DNA from: Geosiphon pyriformis
Lineage: Eukaryota; Glomeromycota; Glomeromycetes; Archaeosporales; Geosiphonaceae
Direction of reading: 5' to 3'
DNA length: 64,000 bases
Assembly (NCBI GenBank): GCA_016748015.1
Contig: JAAOMT010000128.1
Span: forward strand, 1,821,770 to 1,885,769
In this document: positions 1 through 12,816 of the stretch, one piece after another
Layout: each line of letters begins with the position of its first letter
Position numbering within the stretch: the first letter of the stretch is position 1
Notes under the pieces: model-generated
Told to the model about the DNA's origin: nothing
Databases searched by the model: none
Seen by the model: only the letters and a program-made list of their open reading frames with translations
Translations under genes and position numbers: made by a program

Positions 1-1790
1 GTAAAATATTTTTACAAATATTGAACAGATTATAAAGTCTAAAAACTGTTCTAAGTTTGTACTAAATGTTTGTTAATCCAGCTGCTGTCTTAAATTTATT
101 GTAAATTTGTTTTGTATAGTTTCTAAAATAAGGTTTATTGTTTCAAGTTTCAGTTTTTGTTTATATAGTGTTTTTTTAATATAGAAATATTTATATATAA
201 AGATATTTTTATTATTCTGTTTATTAAAACACATTTGAAGTTTTTGTTGTATTATGGCATTTGGTAAAATATTAATAAAAGCAAATAAAAAATTTTTTTA
301 AAGCTTGTTTTAAAAGTTTTGGTAAGTAATTTTTAGAATAATTTTTTGTGTTTTTTTATAAAGATAATAATTTTAAGAATTATTTACTACTAGAACTTTA
401 GTTTTTTTCTGAATATAATTAATTTGACTTCTATTAATTATTATAAATAAGTCAAGCAGTATTTTCAAAACTAATATTAATTTTTAAAATATTTATTAAA
501 TATTTCAAAAAACAAGCATTATAATTTAAAAGAAAAATAATAAATTCTGAAAAAATAAAAGAATAAAAAAAATTATTTTTAGTATAGTGGTTTTTATATA
601 TTTTTGGAATTGGGTATTTTTTAATAATTATTTTACTCTTTTTGTTTAATGTTTTTGTGTTATTTTATAAAAAATTATTAATATAATTAAATAATTTAAA
701 TATTTAGATTTGGTTGTTATATTACAACTATTGTTCTAAATTTTAGAGAATATCTTCAAGATTAATTAAAAGAGAATATATATCAATTTGTGGAATTAAT
801 AATCAAAATTGATTCTGGAATGGTAGTGTTTCAACTGATTTTCATGTACAATTTTTGTTAGAATTTTGTTATCAAGTTTTAACTTGTATAATTTATTGCC
901 TAAAATTTTGTAAATATAAAATAGTCTATTTTATTTATGATTAAATTTTTTATTTTATTGTTTTTTAGCTCTAATTTTGTATAAGAAAACTTTATTTCCA
1001 ATTTTAAATTTGTTGATAACAATTAATAATTTGTTATTATGCTGTTTTTTTTGTTGTGCTTAGGAATATTAGATATGAATTGCTACAATTTATTATTTTT
1101 GTTCAAAATTGGTTAAGACTTTGACTAATGATTCACATAGTGTTTAGTTAAATTGTTTTACAAATTTATTTATTTGTAAATAATATAGTAATAATAAAGA
1201 TTGTTTTATGTTGAATTGTTTGCAAATTTTTTATATCAGATTGTTTACAAAATGTGTTTTTTGATTAAATAAGAGTTTAATTAAACATTTATGTTTACAA
1301 ATTATGTTTTCATATATGAAATTTGCTACTAATTTTGTATCTGTTTTTTAAATAGCTCTAACTTTAGACTATTTGGTAAAATAATCTATTACAACTATAA
1401 TATATTAATTTTCTTAAGTTGTAATAGAAAGTAATCTGACTAAATTAATTCTTACTTTATTAAAAGATTGTCTAACTTTAATTGGATTTAAAGATTTAGT
1501 AGAATGGATTCCTTTTTTTCTTTAACAAATATTATATAATTTTATATACTGTCAAATGTCTTTTTATATATAAGACCAAAAATAATATTCAAGTGTTCTT
1601 TAAATTATACTATCTTTTTCTAAATATGCTAAAAATAAATCTGTGTACATTATTATTAAAAGTTTTTGGTCTTTTTTTTTGAATTTTGTTAATGTCTGTT
1701 TGCTGTTAATTTACGTTTTTTGAAAGCAATTAAATCTTCAATAACTGAATTTATTTTCAAATTATCTCTTATAACTTAAATTGTTGAACT
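1..1790 (-). mobile_element. Decayed Ty3/Gypsy pol remnant (integrase part)
   Basis: No open frame survives, but the plus-strand text aligns by eye with reverse-oriented integrase of the better copies. About 1100-1170 resembles 56970-57040 (the segment around the catalytic Glu of element 5), about 1500-1680 resembles 57370-57520 (the zinc-binding HHCC segment), and about 830-1020 resembles the reverse complement of the integrase C-terminal part of element 3 (51480-51690). Order and spacing are as expected for a minus-strand pol 3' end. No LTR was recognised at either side, so the copy is truncated or runs off the window. CpG is almost absent. It is a relic without coding capacity; the exact right edge is uncertain. 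Confidence 0.55.
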
Positions 1791-2389
1791 TATAAATAGA
1801 ATAACCAATTTTGTACCAGTTATTATGTGTAGTTACTTTGTAGTAAAAATCAACTTTTTCCCAAAAATTGTTTATCTAAAAGCTTATTAAATATGTAGTT
1901 ATTTTGTTGTAAAAGTTAACTCTTCTATAAAAATCTTGTTTATAGACTACTCTAATAATTATAATAATAAAAAAACAAAAAAACAAAAGAAATATAAAAA
2001 GAAATAAAATTTTATTAAGAGAGTTGTTTCTGGTTCAGGCTTAGAATCATTAACAAATTACTGAATTTGGTAACCAATTAATTTCAAAACATTAGTTTAG
2101 GTTTTAGAAAATATTAAGTATATATATTTTAAAAATTGATTTTTAAAGTATATTTTTATTTTGAATTGTACTAATAAAAATAAATCTAAAGTAATATAAA
2201 TCCAAGAAAAAATACATTTTTTTAAAAAGAAAAGCTCTTTTTTTATGCAATTTATTATAGTACTATTTTATGAACTTGAATTTTTTTTTGCTATAATTTA
2301 AACAAATTAAAGATATATTTTAATGAACTACAAGTTATTTTAACAAACTATTAATTATCTTGGTTACTTTTATTAAACAATTATACAAT
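1791..2389. other. AT-rich spacer without recognisable gene
   Basis: Nothing coding was recognised. Two imperfect copies of a sequence of about 35 bp (near 1830 and 1900, sharing the text ATGTAGTTA and a following T/G-rich run) lie about 70 bp apart. The stretch probably joins the Gypsy relic on the left to the LINE tail on the right. Confidence 0.4.
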
Positions 2390-3720
2390 AAAAAAGACTT
2401 GGTCTTTGATTAAAAGTGTTTCTATCATTGGAAAAAACTTGATTCAAAGAGTTTAGTCTCCTATTGATTCAGTTTGGCATGTGATTTCTTGGTTAAGTCT
2501 TCTCTTTTGGCTGGTCCACCTACTGTTGGCTTCTAGTTTTTAGATATTTGTGGTTCTAATAGTGTTTTGGAGTTGAAACATTGTCTTTTTACTATTAATC
2601 TGAAAGTTATTAATATCTACACAAATGGATTTTTGAATAATCTGAGTACATATAAGATAAGATGTGGTGCAACCACATATTTTTCTAATTTGGATTTGGG
2701 TATTGGTATTAAAGTTGATGGATTGGTGTCTTTTACTATGACAAAATTGCAGGTAATTGCTCTGGCTTTAGAATGTGTTTTTTTTGGCAGTTTGATTGTG
2801 ATGTACTTTGACAATTAAGCTACTTTGGATGCTTGTGCTGCTGAGTCAATTTTGATTTTGCTGGACTTTTAGAATTGTTGTTGAATAGAGTAGAGAGATA
2901 TGGTGGTTTCTATTAGAAATAAGAAACTTAATGTTTTTTGGTACAAAATTAAAAGTCATTTGAGTATTTTGGGTAATGAATATGCTGATGTGCTGGTTTG
3001 TTTGGCTGCTGGTTTGAATTTTGTGCTTTCTGTTCTGGTTGAAGATAAATTTATTAAGACTGGCAAAGTGATAGTGTTCAGGAACATTTGTTATTTTGCT
3101 TAAGAAGTTTTTAGAGATCTGTTCAGGTTTTATCTGACTTGGTGGAGTGTTTTGTCAGGTTTGAACCTAGTTTCATCTTATATTTTACAGATGGTTTCTT
3201 TGTATGTTTTTGATAATATTATTTATACCACTTTGTATAAGAGATTTATGTTCAAAGATTGGTTTTTAGAAACTTTGTCTATTTTTGATGGTGTTAAGAT
3301 TGCCAGTAGAAATATTATAAATTTTGTTCAGGGCTTGAAGGCAGCTTACCATACTAATATATGGTTGGTTTGGGCCAAGTACAGGGCATTTATAGAGAAA
3401 AAGATATTAATTGGTTGTGATAGTTTATTGTTATCTAAGGTTTATAGTCTGTTATTATTATTCTCTGTTAATATTATTAAGTTGCTTAGTATTACAGAAG
3501 CTTTAAGTATTGGCTTTGGTTTTTGTAAGCTTTGCTGTTTTTTTTCTGGCATTGTTAGTATAATGTTAATTATAATAGAATTATAATGTTGCTCTGACTA
3601 GTTTGAATGGCTGGTTATATGTAGAAAGTGCATAATTTGCACTTAATTTAGATTACTCAATATAATGTATTGTGCTAGGTAGCATTTGGGCTTCACTTGT
3701 TAAATGTTTATAAAATAGTA
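2390..3720 (+). pseudogene. LINE (non-LTR retrotransposon) RNase H and C-terminal tail, decayed
   Basis: Three successive open stretches (2567-2818, 2900-3103, 3152-3586) read as one interrupted protein. The first has the RNase H start IYTNGFLNN (family form YTDGS, catalytic Asp changed to Asn) and then LALECVFF, as in LINE RNase H domains. The second has NKKLNVFWYKIKSHLSILGNEYADVL, written here only as the landmarks KSHLSILGNEYAD (family KGHSG..GNEYAD). The third is the conserved LINE tail with KIASRNIINFVQ and FGFCKLCCFFSG. Upstream reverse transcriptase is missing, so this is a 5'-truncated or eroded copy. The 3' end, with TTTGGGCTTCACTTGTT near 3690-3705, also occurs in inverse orientation at about 63310. 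Non-functional. Confidence 0.75.
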
Positions 3721-3821
3721 ATACTAATATATAATCTAAAATAGTAACCAAAAGTTTGTTTTTAAAAAGTAAACTAATTAATAAAAGTCTATTATTTATT
3801 TTAGTAATTTTATATATATGT

Positions 3822-4704
3822 TGTTATTCATAAAAAAAAGCATAAGAGAAATAATAGAAAAAACAGATAAAAAAGATAGACTAATAAGAAAATAGTATTA
3901 AGCACATGAACACATTATTGGTAAATTATGGCATATTGCTTAACAATATGAGCAATATTAATAAATTAGAGCACATTGCTTAGCAATATGAGCATTGCTC
4001 AAGAAATTATAACACATTGTTCACAAATGTGAAAGATCTTATAGAACATCAATTATGTATATATAATGAGAGTATTAGAAACAGAAAAGACAGAATCCAT
4101 AGTGAGAACACATAGTTAAAAACAGTTCCAATTCATATTATATATCAATAAATTATTAATTACCACTTGAATCCATATTATTATTAATTGATTAAAGAAT
4201 ATTAAATTCTTTCTGCTCTATTAACATTTTATGTTGATAAAATTCAACACTTAATTATACTGAAACAATAGCTTTTGATTATAGCTATTAACAGAATATT
4301 AATTTTTTTTTCTTTTATTTTCTTCTTTATTTCTTTTATTTTCTTTTATTTTGTTTTGTTGTTTACTAAACTGATTTAAAAGATTAAACACTGATTAATT
4401 GATGTCAAGAATAATTTGGTAAAAGACTTAGAAATAAGAGTATAGAATTTATAACTTAACAAATAGCTTATCAAAAGGACATAACTGTTAGAATAAACTG
4501 GTTACTATGCTGAAAAAGAAATTTGACGAAATCCATATTTCAGAAGACTATTGAAAACAACTATTGAATCTCTGTTTATTATACAAAAGACTCCAATCTC
4601 AAAACTTTTAGATACTAAAACTTTCAAATATTACCAACTATATTACTTACTAAGCACCAAGTTACAAGTTTGTTATTTGTTTTTACACTCCAAATAATTA
4701 CTTG
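3822..4704 (+). repeat. 5' LTR of element 1
   Basis: Starts TGTTATTCAT and aligns over its length with 9277-10115. It contains repeats of an ATTGCT..AGCAAT dyad (3935, 3975, 4016), a TATATA box near 4057 and the long T-rich run near 4305-4355. The last few bases (expected TGTAACA) and the primer site are deleted: at 4704 the text jumps to the gag-leader sequence seen at about 44428 in element 3. Confidence 0.85.
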
Positions 4705-5039
4705 AGATTTACAAAATTTTTTTTTTAATAATACCATCAACAATTAGAATTAACCAGCAATTAGTGACCAGCTGAATCAGTTTTCAATTGTTATGTTAAC
4801 AACAAAATCATATATTTTTTAAGAAGACCAACAGATACTAAATCAGCAAAAGAAAATTTCTACAATGAATTAATTCAATACACCAACTTATTATTAAATC
4901 TCAACTTTGCTTTCACTATTATTAAAATCAACTAAAAAATTGAAAGTTACACTCAACAAAGATTTTTTATTATCTAAGCAGACAAAAGCAGAGGGAAATT
5001 GCAAACAGCTATTCCATATTTTTTCTAGAATATTGTTAA

Positions 5040-5665
5040 CTTATGATATCAAAGCTTAATTCAGAAGCTCCAAAATTTCAATGATTTCAAAACTGAATTT
5101 TTAAGATACTTTAGTAATAATAACAGCATTAATTACCTTGCAACTACTTTCACTATTATTAAACAAGAAGAAACTGAAGCTGTTACCACATACCTAGAAT
5201 ACTTTCATAGAAATCTACACCAAATATAAGCAATTGACACAAATTACTTTACAGCACCACAGATTTTGAACTAGTTTATTTGTGGTCTATGCAGTAGTAT
5301 CTTTTAGCATATAGGTCTATTGCATTTACAAACACTTCAGAATGCAGTTACACATTCTAAAGATTTCGAATTGGCTGAGCTGAAAGCCAATCACACTTAA
5401 GCCATAAATCTAATAATGAATAGATCATCTAAATTGAATTCCAAATTGAAACAATTTAGTAATTCAATCAATCAGAAACTTGAAGAATACTTAGCTAATA
5501 ATCAAGCCATTTATTAATTTTTACAATGTTGCAATAATTCAGAGAATCCAAATTATTTTTAAAATTAACTGCATTCATTATCAACAACCAATTAACAATG
5601 GCAACAAGAGACATATAATTGCCACTATTGTGATAAACAAAGACATTTACAAATTGACTGTTGTA
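5040..5665 (+). pseudogene. Element 1 gag (capsid region and zinc knuckle)
   Basis: The translation resembles element 3 gag throughout, with TTYLEYFHRNLHQI, FTAPQILN and KLKQFSNSINQKLEEYLANN as shared landmarks. It ends in an intact CCHC knuckle (Cys-X2-Cys-X4-His-X4-Cys) encoded at 5620-5661; the knuckle of element 3 has lost two ligands. In-frame stops (for example near 5230 and 5270) show it is not expressed as a full protein. Gag would form the virus-like particle and bind RNA. Confidence 0.75.
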
Positions 5666-6229
5666 CCCAGTTAAATAATTAATAATCAGGAAATCAATAT
5701 CAAAATCCCAATCATGGATTTTAAACCCAAACTATGCCAGTAATCAATCATCAGAACAATATTAATATCAACCACATTATGCTCAAGTGATGTAGCTAAT
5801 TTATCAATCACCAATCTATTAATTACCAGCACCAGTAATTTATTAATTATTCCAGCCCCAAATTATTTATCAGTCCCAACTAAATCAAAGTCAGCTGTAG
5901 AACTTATCTTAAAACAGAAGCCAAAAACCAAGAACTATTTAGATCTGCCAGAATTGGCAATTGACAATGGTAATGCACTAATTAATCTCCAGTTTAGCAG
6001 CCTAGCAATCTAGATCTTAACAGCAAAATGTGGAAACTAGCTATGCCTAAAACTCAAATGTCCAACACTATTTAAGTCTCTTAATATCTCCAGAAATTAC
6101 AACACCCAATTCATTGGAATTCAATCAAACTTAACTATTCTTCAACAATATTCTACCAACAATAATCACTAAAAACAAATCACTTATTACTATCTTTTCT
6201 TTTGAACTTGAGAAAACCATTAAAATGTC

Positions 6230-6720
6230 TCTATTTAATAGAGCTGTTTTTAATACTATATTAATTACCACTATGTATACTAATACTAAAATCAATGGCC
6301 ACTTTATCAAACTAATTCTTGATAATAAATCAACAGGCAGTATCATTACATAACAATTTATAAACCAATTAAGTTGCCGAGTTGATCATGTTGTCAGTGT
6401 TAAAATTATTACAGTAAATAAAGCAACAAAGACTCTAATTGGCAAAATTAATGATTTTTCATTTAAAGTTAATGGCATCATTACACCAGTTAAAGTATTA
6501 ATAATGAAAGCCATATAATACCAAGTGCTAGTTAGTAATAATTGGCTGTCCAAGATTAGTATTATGCTTGATTGAACCATGCAAAAACTATAACTTAGCC
6601 AGAATAGTCAACATACTTGGATACCAACCACATGCAGCCACTTCAAATTAAACAACAAAGTGCCACTAATTGAATTTAAGAAAGAAGAAAATAAACCTAC
6701 TTGGAAAGCCTACCAAGTTT
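6230..6720 (+). pseudogene. Element 1 aspartic protease (retropepsin-like), decayed
   Basis: The reading KINGHFIKLILDNKSTGSII corresponds to KVDGHAIKLILDSGLAGNII of element 3. The catalytic triad Asp-Ser-Gly has become Asp-Asn-Lys, which should abolish activity. Downstream, ITPVKVLIMKA and VSNNWLSK follow the family pattern. Several in-frame stops interrupt the region. Confidence 0.7.
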
Positions 6721-7504
6721 CATGAACCAAAAAAAATCATAATATGCTACCACCAATCTTATTGTGGAATGACAAAGAAAAAAAAAGAAAAGAGGACAAG
6801 CCACAAACTACTACCAACAATTGGCATACCTCGTACTCAGTAAACATAAAAAAAAAACTATTCTATATTCTTCTCAAGTGTATTGATAACAAGAAAAGCT
6901 TTTATCCATAGAAACTTGAGTAGCACCAAACAAAAACTACTGAATATATATCCATTATTACTGCAAATTATGCTACTAAAAATGTTTTGATTATTTAAAA
7001 AGACAAGAAAAGTGAGACAATAAACCATGTCTTACTTGTGGAAAAATGTTACTCAATAAAGAAATATAAAACAACATTTTTAGCTAAAAAAGAACATACA
7101 ATATATTGTGTCAATACATGATTCTTATTAGTAATTGAATAAGCTGAAAAACACCTTTTAACACCACCTAAAACTAAACACTTTTATATTTAAATGGTTA
7201 TCTATACAACAAAAACAAAATCTGGTAAATAGCAAGTGCCAAAGTCGAAAACACTTCATTCAATAAAATATTGGCAATCAAAAACAATCCATCAGAACCA
7301 GTTGAGACCACTTTTATTCCAAATCCAAATATATTTCTCAGTATCCTAAGCAATCTAGAACAATTTTATGAATACTATTAAGAATTGACATTCACTAGAA
7401 AGAAGCAAGAGCAATGTTTAGAACAGCTCAATACTCATCTATGTGATTACTGTTTAATTTTATGTAATTTTTAATAATTGTAACATCATTCACAATTTAC
7501 CACT

Positions 7505-8212
7505 ATGCATAATTCAATCTTTGAAAAAGAAGAACCAATCAGTAAGTGTGCATTAGAATCAGAATTAAAATTCAATTCTGATTCAAACTCTAATAATAAC
7601 AATAACAACAGTTTCAAATCTGTTTATTATGACAATAACAATAATAATTTAAACTTTAATTATAACTTCGAACAATATATTGTACTCCCAAATCTGTTGA
7701 TAAAACAAGAACTTAAATGGTTTAGTGATAATAATGAAGATATTATGCCAAAACAAGTACATGATACTAATGCATAATTTGATCTTAGATATTTTGAAAA
7801 AACTGCCATTAAATTGGAATCATATTTGCACATCAACATTAATTTGAAAATAGCATTAGAAATTCTAGCAACAACAATGGTTCAATTAGTATTTAGATTT
7901 AGTTTAACAAAGAAAAAAATTAACATCAGAAAAGGAATAATTGATACAGAATATGTAAAAAATATCATTGCAATGCTACAAAATAATTTAGAAAAATCAT
8001 ATATAATTGAATCAAGTGAAAAAATAATACAAATAATATTTCTATTTTTGGTAAAAATAACTCAATTAGTAATAGTAGAAACAAGAAAAAAATTAGAGAT
8101 CACAGCCAGAGAGAAAAATGAATTCAGATCAATAGATAAAATAGATATACCAATTAATATGGCAGAAAAAAAAACTATTAATAAGGAAAAAATTATCTTC
8201 ACTCATTAATCA
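7505..8212 (+). pseudogene. Element 1 Asn/Ser-rich linker and trimeric dUTPase-like domain
   Basis: Two open stretches (7505-7777 and 7814-8209, interrupted by a TAA) encode an acidic and Asn-rich linker followed by a dUTPase-like fold. Landmarks are FDLRYF after the stop (motif 1), FRFSLTKKKINIRKGIIDTEYV (cited as FRFSLTKKK for motif 2 and GIIDTEYVKNI for motif 3), SSEKIIQIIF (motif 4) and NEFRSIDKIDI (motif 5, family GFGSTG). Motifs 4 and 5 have degenerated. In this family the domain sits between protease and RT. dUTPases hydrolyse dUTP to dUMP and limit uracil incorporation during DNA synthesis; this copy is probably inactive. Confidence 0.75.
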
Positions 8213-8539
8213 GTTTTTATTTTACCATATAACTAACATATATTAGTAATAAAAAAAAAGTAAGGGATTAGCCCCAGATTTTTGAAGCAAAACCAACTAT
8301 TTGTAAATCAGAAAAGATTGAAATTACCAATCTCTATATATTAGCCAAAAACTACAAACACATCAAAATTTCCATTTACAATATAACTAAAGACACCATC
8401 AAAATACCAAATAGTATCACTATTGGATATTTAAGTACTAAAGTTAAAAACCAATTACCAAATACCATTCCAGATTTTTCACAACTGTACAGATATGTAA
8501 ATATTACATTACAAATCATATATAAATAAAAAAAATGTT

Positions 8540-9276
8540 ATTTGCTTTAACTAAAACAATTGGACCAAATAAACTTGAGAAACTTAAACCCACTTCAATA
8601 CATACAGCTTAAAATGTTACTTAATAATTTCACTAACATTTTTGCAAGTGAAAATAAGTTTGGCAGAACTGATATAATCTAACATTAAATCAAAATTGGA
8701 AATGCTATGCCAATTAAACAACAAGCATACCAAATACCATCTACAAGCCATAAAATTATTCAACAAGAAATCAACAGAATGTTAGACAATAGGTTACTTT
8801 AATTATCAATGAATTCATAATCATTACCAATAGTATTAGTCTGAAAAAAGAATGGAAAGATCTACTTTTGTGTAGATTACAGAAAACTCAACAGCATTAC
8901 TTGTGGAAATAACTATCTAATTCTACAAATCCAAAAATTATTTAATGCTTTTGGAAAAAAAAAATGGTTTTCTATATTAAATTTGAATAATAGTTATTCG
9001 TAAGTAGCCATAAATCCAGCCAACAAAGAAAAAACATTATTCATTACTTCATATTAGAATAATTTATTGGTTATACACCATATTTCAAAATTATTCAAAA
9101 ATACTACTACATTTAGAAATGGAAACAATAATTATTAACCAGTGAAAAAAAATAAACAACTTATAAGTAAAAGACATAAGAACTAAAGTTGAACAAACAG
9201 TATTAAAAAAAGAAGTAGTAGAATTAATCCAAAATAGAGATTTCAATAGAGCTTAATATTAAAAAGAAGAAGATAA
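8540..9276 (+). pseudogene. Element 1 RT start fused by deletion to the pol tail
   Basis: 8560-8880 matches the start of element 3 RT (LDQINLRNLNPLQ, MLLNNFTNIFASENKFG, IYFCVDYRKLN). The motif A region WFSILNLNNSYSQVAINP is present with the catalytic Asp changed to Asn. After about 9060 the text leaves the RT pattern and near 9110 picks up the short family tail that directly precedes the 3' LTR. The YxDD box, RNase H and integrase are therefore absent. Confidence 0.7.
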
Positions 9277-10115
9277 TATTATTCATAGAAAAAAGCACAA
9301 AAGAAATAGTGGAAAAAACAAATAAAAAAGATAGACCAATAAAAAAATAGTATTGAACATATAAGCATATTGTTAGTGAATTATAGTATATTGTTCAATA
9401 ATATAAGCAATATTAGTAAATTATAACATATTGTTTACAAATATGTAAAATCTCATAGAACATCAATTATATATATATAGTGAGAGTATTAGAAGCAGAA
9501 AAGACAGAATTTACAGTAAAAACACACAATTAAAAACAGTTTAAATTCATATTACATATCAATAAATTATTAATTACCACTTAAATCCATGTTATCATTA
9601 CTTGATTAAAGAATATCAAATCTTTTCTGGTTTATTAACATAGAATATTAATAAAATTCAACACTTAACCACATTGAAACAATAGTTCTTAATTACAGTT
9701 ATTAATAGAATATTAATTTTTTCTTTTTTTTTTATTTTTTTTATTTTTTTTTATTTTGTTTTGTTGTTTATTAAACTGATTTAAGAAATTAAGCACTGAT
9801 TAATTGATGTCAAGAATATTCTGGTAAAAGACCCAGAAATAAAAATATAGAATTTATAACTTAACAAATAACTTATCAGAAGAACATGATTGTTAGAATA
9901 AACCAACCACTATATTGAAAAAAAAAATTTGATGGAATTCATATTTCAGAAGACTACTGAAAACAATCATTGAATCTCTGTTTATTATACAAAAGACTTC
10001 AATCCCAAAATCTTCAAATATCAAAACCTTTAGATATTACCAACCATATTACTTACTAAGCACCAAGTTACAGGTTTGTTATTTGTTTCTACACCCCAAA
10101 TAATCATTTGTAATA
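9277..10115 (+). repeat. 3' LTR of element 1
   Basis: Starts TATTATTCAT (TGTTAT with G to A) and ends TGTAATA. It is followed directly by the target duplicate ATGT. It pairs with 3822-4704, differing mainly by transitions. The U3 dyad array is less well kept than in the 5' copy. Confidence 0.87.
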
Positions 10116-10863
10116 ATGTTTAATCAAATTATTATTTAAAATAATCATTATATTAGAGTTCAAGTATTCAGAATTCAAATTAAAAGTAAAAATTTACCCT
10201 TTTTTAAATTAATTTATTATTTAAAACACATTTTGTTTTTTAATTTTATTTTAATAATTATAAATATTAAATTGTTATTTTTCTATATTATATAATAATA
10301 TTTTTTATTTGTAAAATTGTTTATTTTATGTATATTGTACATAATAATTTTTTAAATTAAACCAGTTATTAAAGAGTTAAAAATAAAAAATAACTAGCAC
10401 TAAAGATTAAAAAATCTAAATAAGTCAAAATAACACAAACAAATTTTATTATTATTAATATTTTGGATTTTAAACTTCTGATTTTAACAGTAAAAACTTT
10501 ATTAATATTAAAAACCAAATATAAAGCATTATTAATAATAAATATAAAAACAAAAGAAAAAATACTTGAAATATTTATGTTAATCTTAATAATATTGTTA
10601 ATAAAAACAGTTAAAAATAAGTAAAATAAACAAAAAAATAAAGAAAAAACCATTATAAATACATTAAATTTAATAAAAATTATAACAACTTAATTACTTA
10701 GAAGCTTTAACAATTATTTAAGCAAGTTCAACCAAAAATTTAAAACAAAAAATTAAAAAATAAGTAACTAGTTATTATATCAAAAGTGGTAATATCACAA
10801 AAAATACATTAAAAAAAGAGTTGAATATACTACTATCAATTATTTAAGTTTATAATTTACTGT
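10116..10863. other. AT-rich spacer between elements 1 and 2
   Basis: Very AT-rich, essentially no CpG. A 94-codon hydrophobic open stretch on the minus strand (10369-10653) is built of Ile/Phe/Leu/Asn codons typical of AT-rich noise and matches nothing I recognise. The region is probably older transposon debris. Confidence 0.4.
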
Positions 10864-11849
10864 TGTTACTCATAAAAAAAGAATACAAGAAAATAGTAGG
10901 AAAAACAGATAAGAAAAATAGACCAATAAGAGAATAGTATTTAGCACATGAGCATATTGCTCAGCAATGTAAAGTATTGTCAGAAAATCACAGCACATTG
11001 TTCAGCAATAAGCACATTGTTAGAAATTACAAGCATATTGCTCAGCAATATAAGCATTACTTAAAAAATCATGGCACATTGCTCACAAATGTGCAGAATC
11101 TCGTATAACATAAATTATATATATATAGTAAAAGTGTTAAAAACAGAAAAAGTAATTCCTGAAAAATTCAATAAAGTTTTATTAATTTAGAACAATTCTC
11201 TTTCTTCTCTATTTATTAACCCTTATTTTAAGGATAGTTGCTATCAACTGAAATGAAATTATATAAATAAAAGATCTTTCCAATTCTTCAAATCTATGTT
11301 ATTGTTGTTTGTTTGAAAATATAATCACTTTTCTATTTATTAACACTTCATGTTAATAAAATTCAACACTTAACCACACTGAAACAATAGTTTTTGATCA
11401 CAGCTATTGATGGGATACTAACTTGAATTGCCTTGGCTTATTTCTAATTTCTTATTTTTTTTTATTTTTTTTTATTTTTTTTTATTTTCTTTTGTTTGTT
11501 GACTTACTACTAATTAAAGAGATTAAATACTAAGTAATTGACGTCAAGGATAGCCTGATAAAAGACCCAGAAATAAGAGTAGAATTATATATATTAACAG
11601 ATAGCTTACCAGAAGGGCATGACTGTTAGATTAAACTGGCCACCATGTTAAAGACAGAAATTAGGAAAACAACTTGAAAAATCAACCAAAACCAACCATA
11701 GTGAATCTCTGTCCATTATACAAAGGACTTTACAACAAAACCTTTAGATAAAACAACACCTTCAGATATTACCAACAACATTATATCAATTGAGCACCAA
11801 GTTATGGGTTTGTTATTTGCTTTGAGACCCCAAATAATCACTTGTAACA
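10864..11849 (+). repeat. 5' LTR of element 2
   Basis: Begins TGTTACTCAT and ends CTTGTAACA, so its termini are a TGTTAC/GTAACA inverted repeat. It carries the U3 dyad array at 10956, 10997, 11037 and 11078, a TATATATA box near 11120, and a T-rich run near 11455-11500. It is about 130 bp longer than the element 3 LTR, mainly in the part after the TATA box, so it is a separate subfamily. Confidence 0.9.
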
Positions 11850-11851
11850 TT

Positions 11852-11868
11852 TAGTGCTTCCTGTAAGG
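11852..11868 (+). other. Candidate primer-binding site of element 2
   Basis: TAGTGCTTCCTGTAAGG lies 2 nt after the LTR end. Its counterparts are TGGTGCTCTCTCTAAG in element 3 and AGTGCTCCCTGTAAGG (minus strand) in element 5, so the common ancestor probably began TGGTGCT. A TGG start is what a tRNA 3' CCA end would pair with. The tRNA identity was not established. Confidence 0.55.
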
Positions 11869-12003
11869 TATAATCCAACAGAGAACCAGTACCAACAACA
11901 ACCATGCAAGAAAATGGCAGACTAAGAGAAAACAAGGGAAAATCACTTAGGATTTGCGAAATCCTTATTTTACTATTATCTTTAAAAAACTCATTAAATT
12001 AAA

Positions 12004-12590
12004 ACTCTGATTATTCAAAATCCGATTATTAAAATCCTGAACATTCGAAAATTACTGTTGATAAATTCATTAAATCTTGTTAAATTAAGAACTCTAATTA
12101 TTCAAAACCCGATCATTAAAATCCCAAACATTCGAAAATTACTATTAATAAATTTGTTAAACCTTGTTAAATTAAGAACTCCGATTATTTAAAACCCAAT
12201 CATTAAAACCCTGAACATTCAAAACTTACCATTGATAAATTTGTTAAAAACTTGTTAAATTAAACTCTGATTATTTAAGACCCAATCATTAAAACCCTGA
12301 ACATTTGAAATGTATCATTAATAAATTTGTTAAAACTCCATTTATTTAAAACCAATCATTAAAACTCTGAACATTCAAAACTTATTGTTGATAAATTCAT
12401 TAAAAACTCGTTAAATTAAAACTCTGTTTATTCAAAACCTGATCATTAAAACCCTGAACATTCAAAACTTATCTTTGATAAACTTATTAAAACTTGTTAA
12501 ATTAAAACTTTGATTATTCAAGAACTGATTATTCAAAAAAAAACCCAAACATTCAAAACCCAATAATTCCAACCCTGCTATTATACAAAG
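12004..12590 (+). repeat. Tandem array, unit 86-87 bp, about seven copies
   Basis: Unit starts, marked by ACTCTGATTATTCAAAA-like text, lie at 12004, 12091, 12178, 12264, 12335, 12421 and 12507. Steps are 87, 87, 86, 71, 86 and 86 bp; the short step lacks the CTTGTTAAAT segment. Each unit contains ATTATTCAAAACC, CATTAAAACCCTGAACATTC and GATAAATTCATTAAA in order. No open frame runs through it. It occupies the place of gag in the full-length relatives. Confidence 0.85.
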
Positions 12591-12816
12591 AAACTTACTG
12601 TTAATAAAACTCGTTAAACCTCTAGCAATTCAAACTCCAGGAATTATTTAAAAACCCAAACATTCAAAGTCCAATAAATTCCAAACCCTGTGATCATACA
12701 AAGAAATTTACCTCTAATAACCCAATTAAACCTAATTCTCACAGTACCAATAAATCAGCAAAATTCACCTGATGGCCCTGAGTCAAAATATTGGGACATA
12801 GTTACAATTCACTCCC

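Larger units (their letters stand above)
3822..10115 (+). mobile_element. Element 1: internally deleted Ty3/Gypsy LTR retrotransposon
   Basis: Two LTRs (3822-4704 and 9277-10115) flank an internal region with remnants, in order, of gag, protease, linker, dUTPase, the start of RT, and the terminal tail segment that precedes the 3' LTR in this family. A perfect 4-bp target duplication ATGT is present (3818-3821 and 10116-10119). Two deletions stand out. One removes the 5' LTR end and the primer-binding site near 4704, where LTR text runs straight into gag text. The other removes most of RT plus all of RNase H and integrase near 9060-9110. The element is smaller than element 3 (6.3 against 9.9 kb) and full of stops, hence dead. 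Confidence 0.88.

Noticed and set aside
10369-10653. 94-codon hydrophobic minus-strand ORF
   Set aside because: Composition is what AT-rich DNA gives by chance; no similarity to the LINE or Gypsy proteins here.
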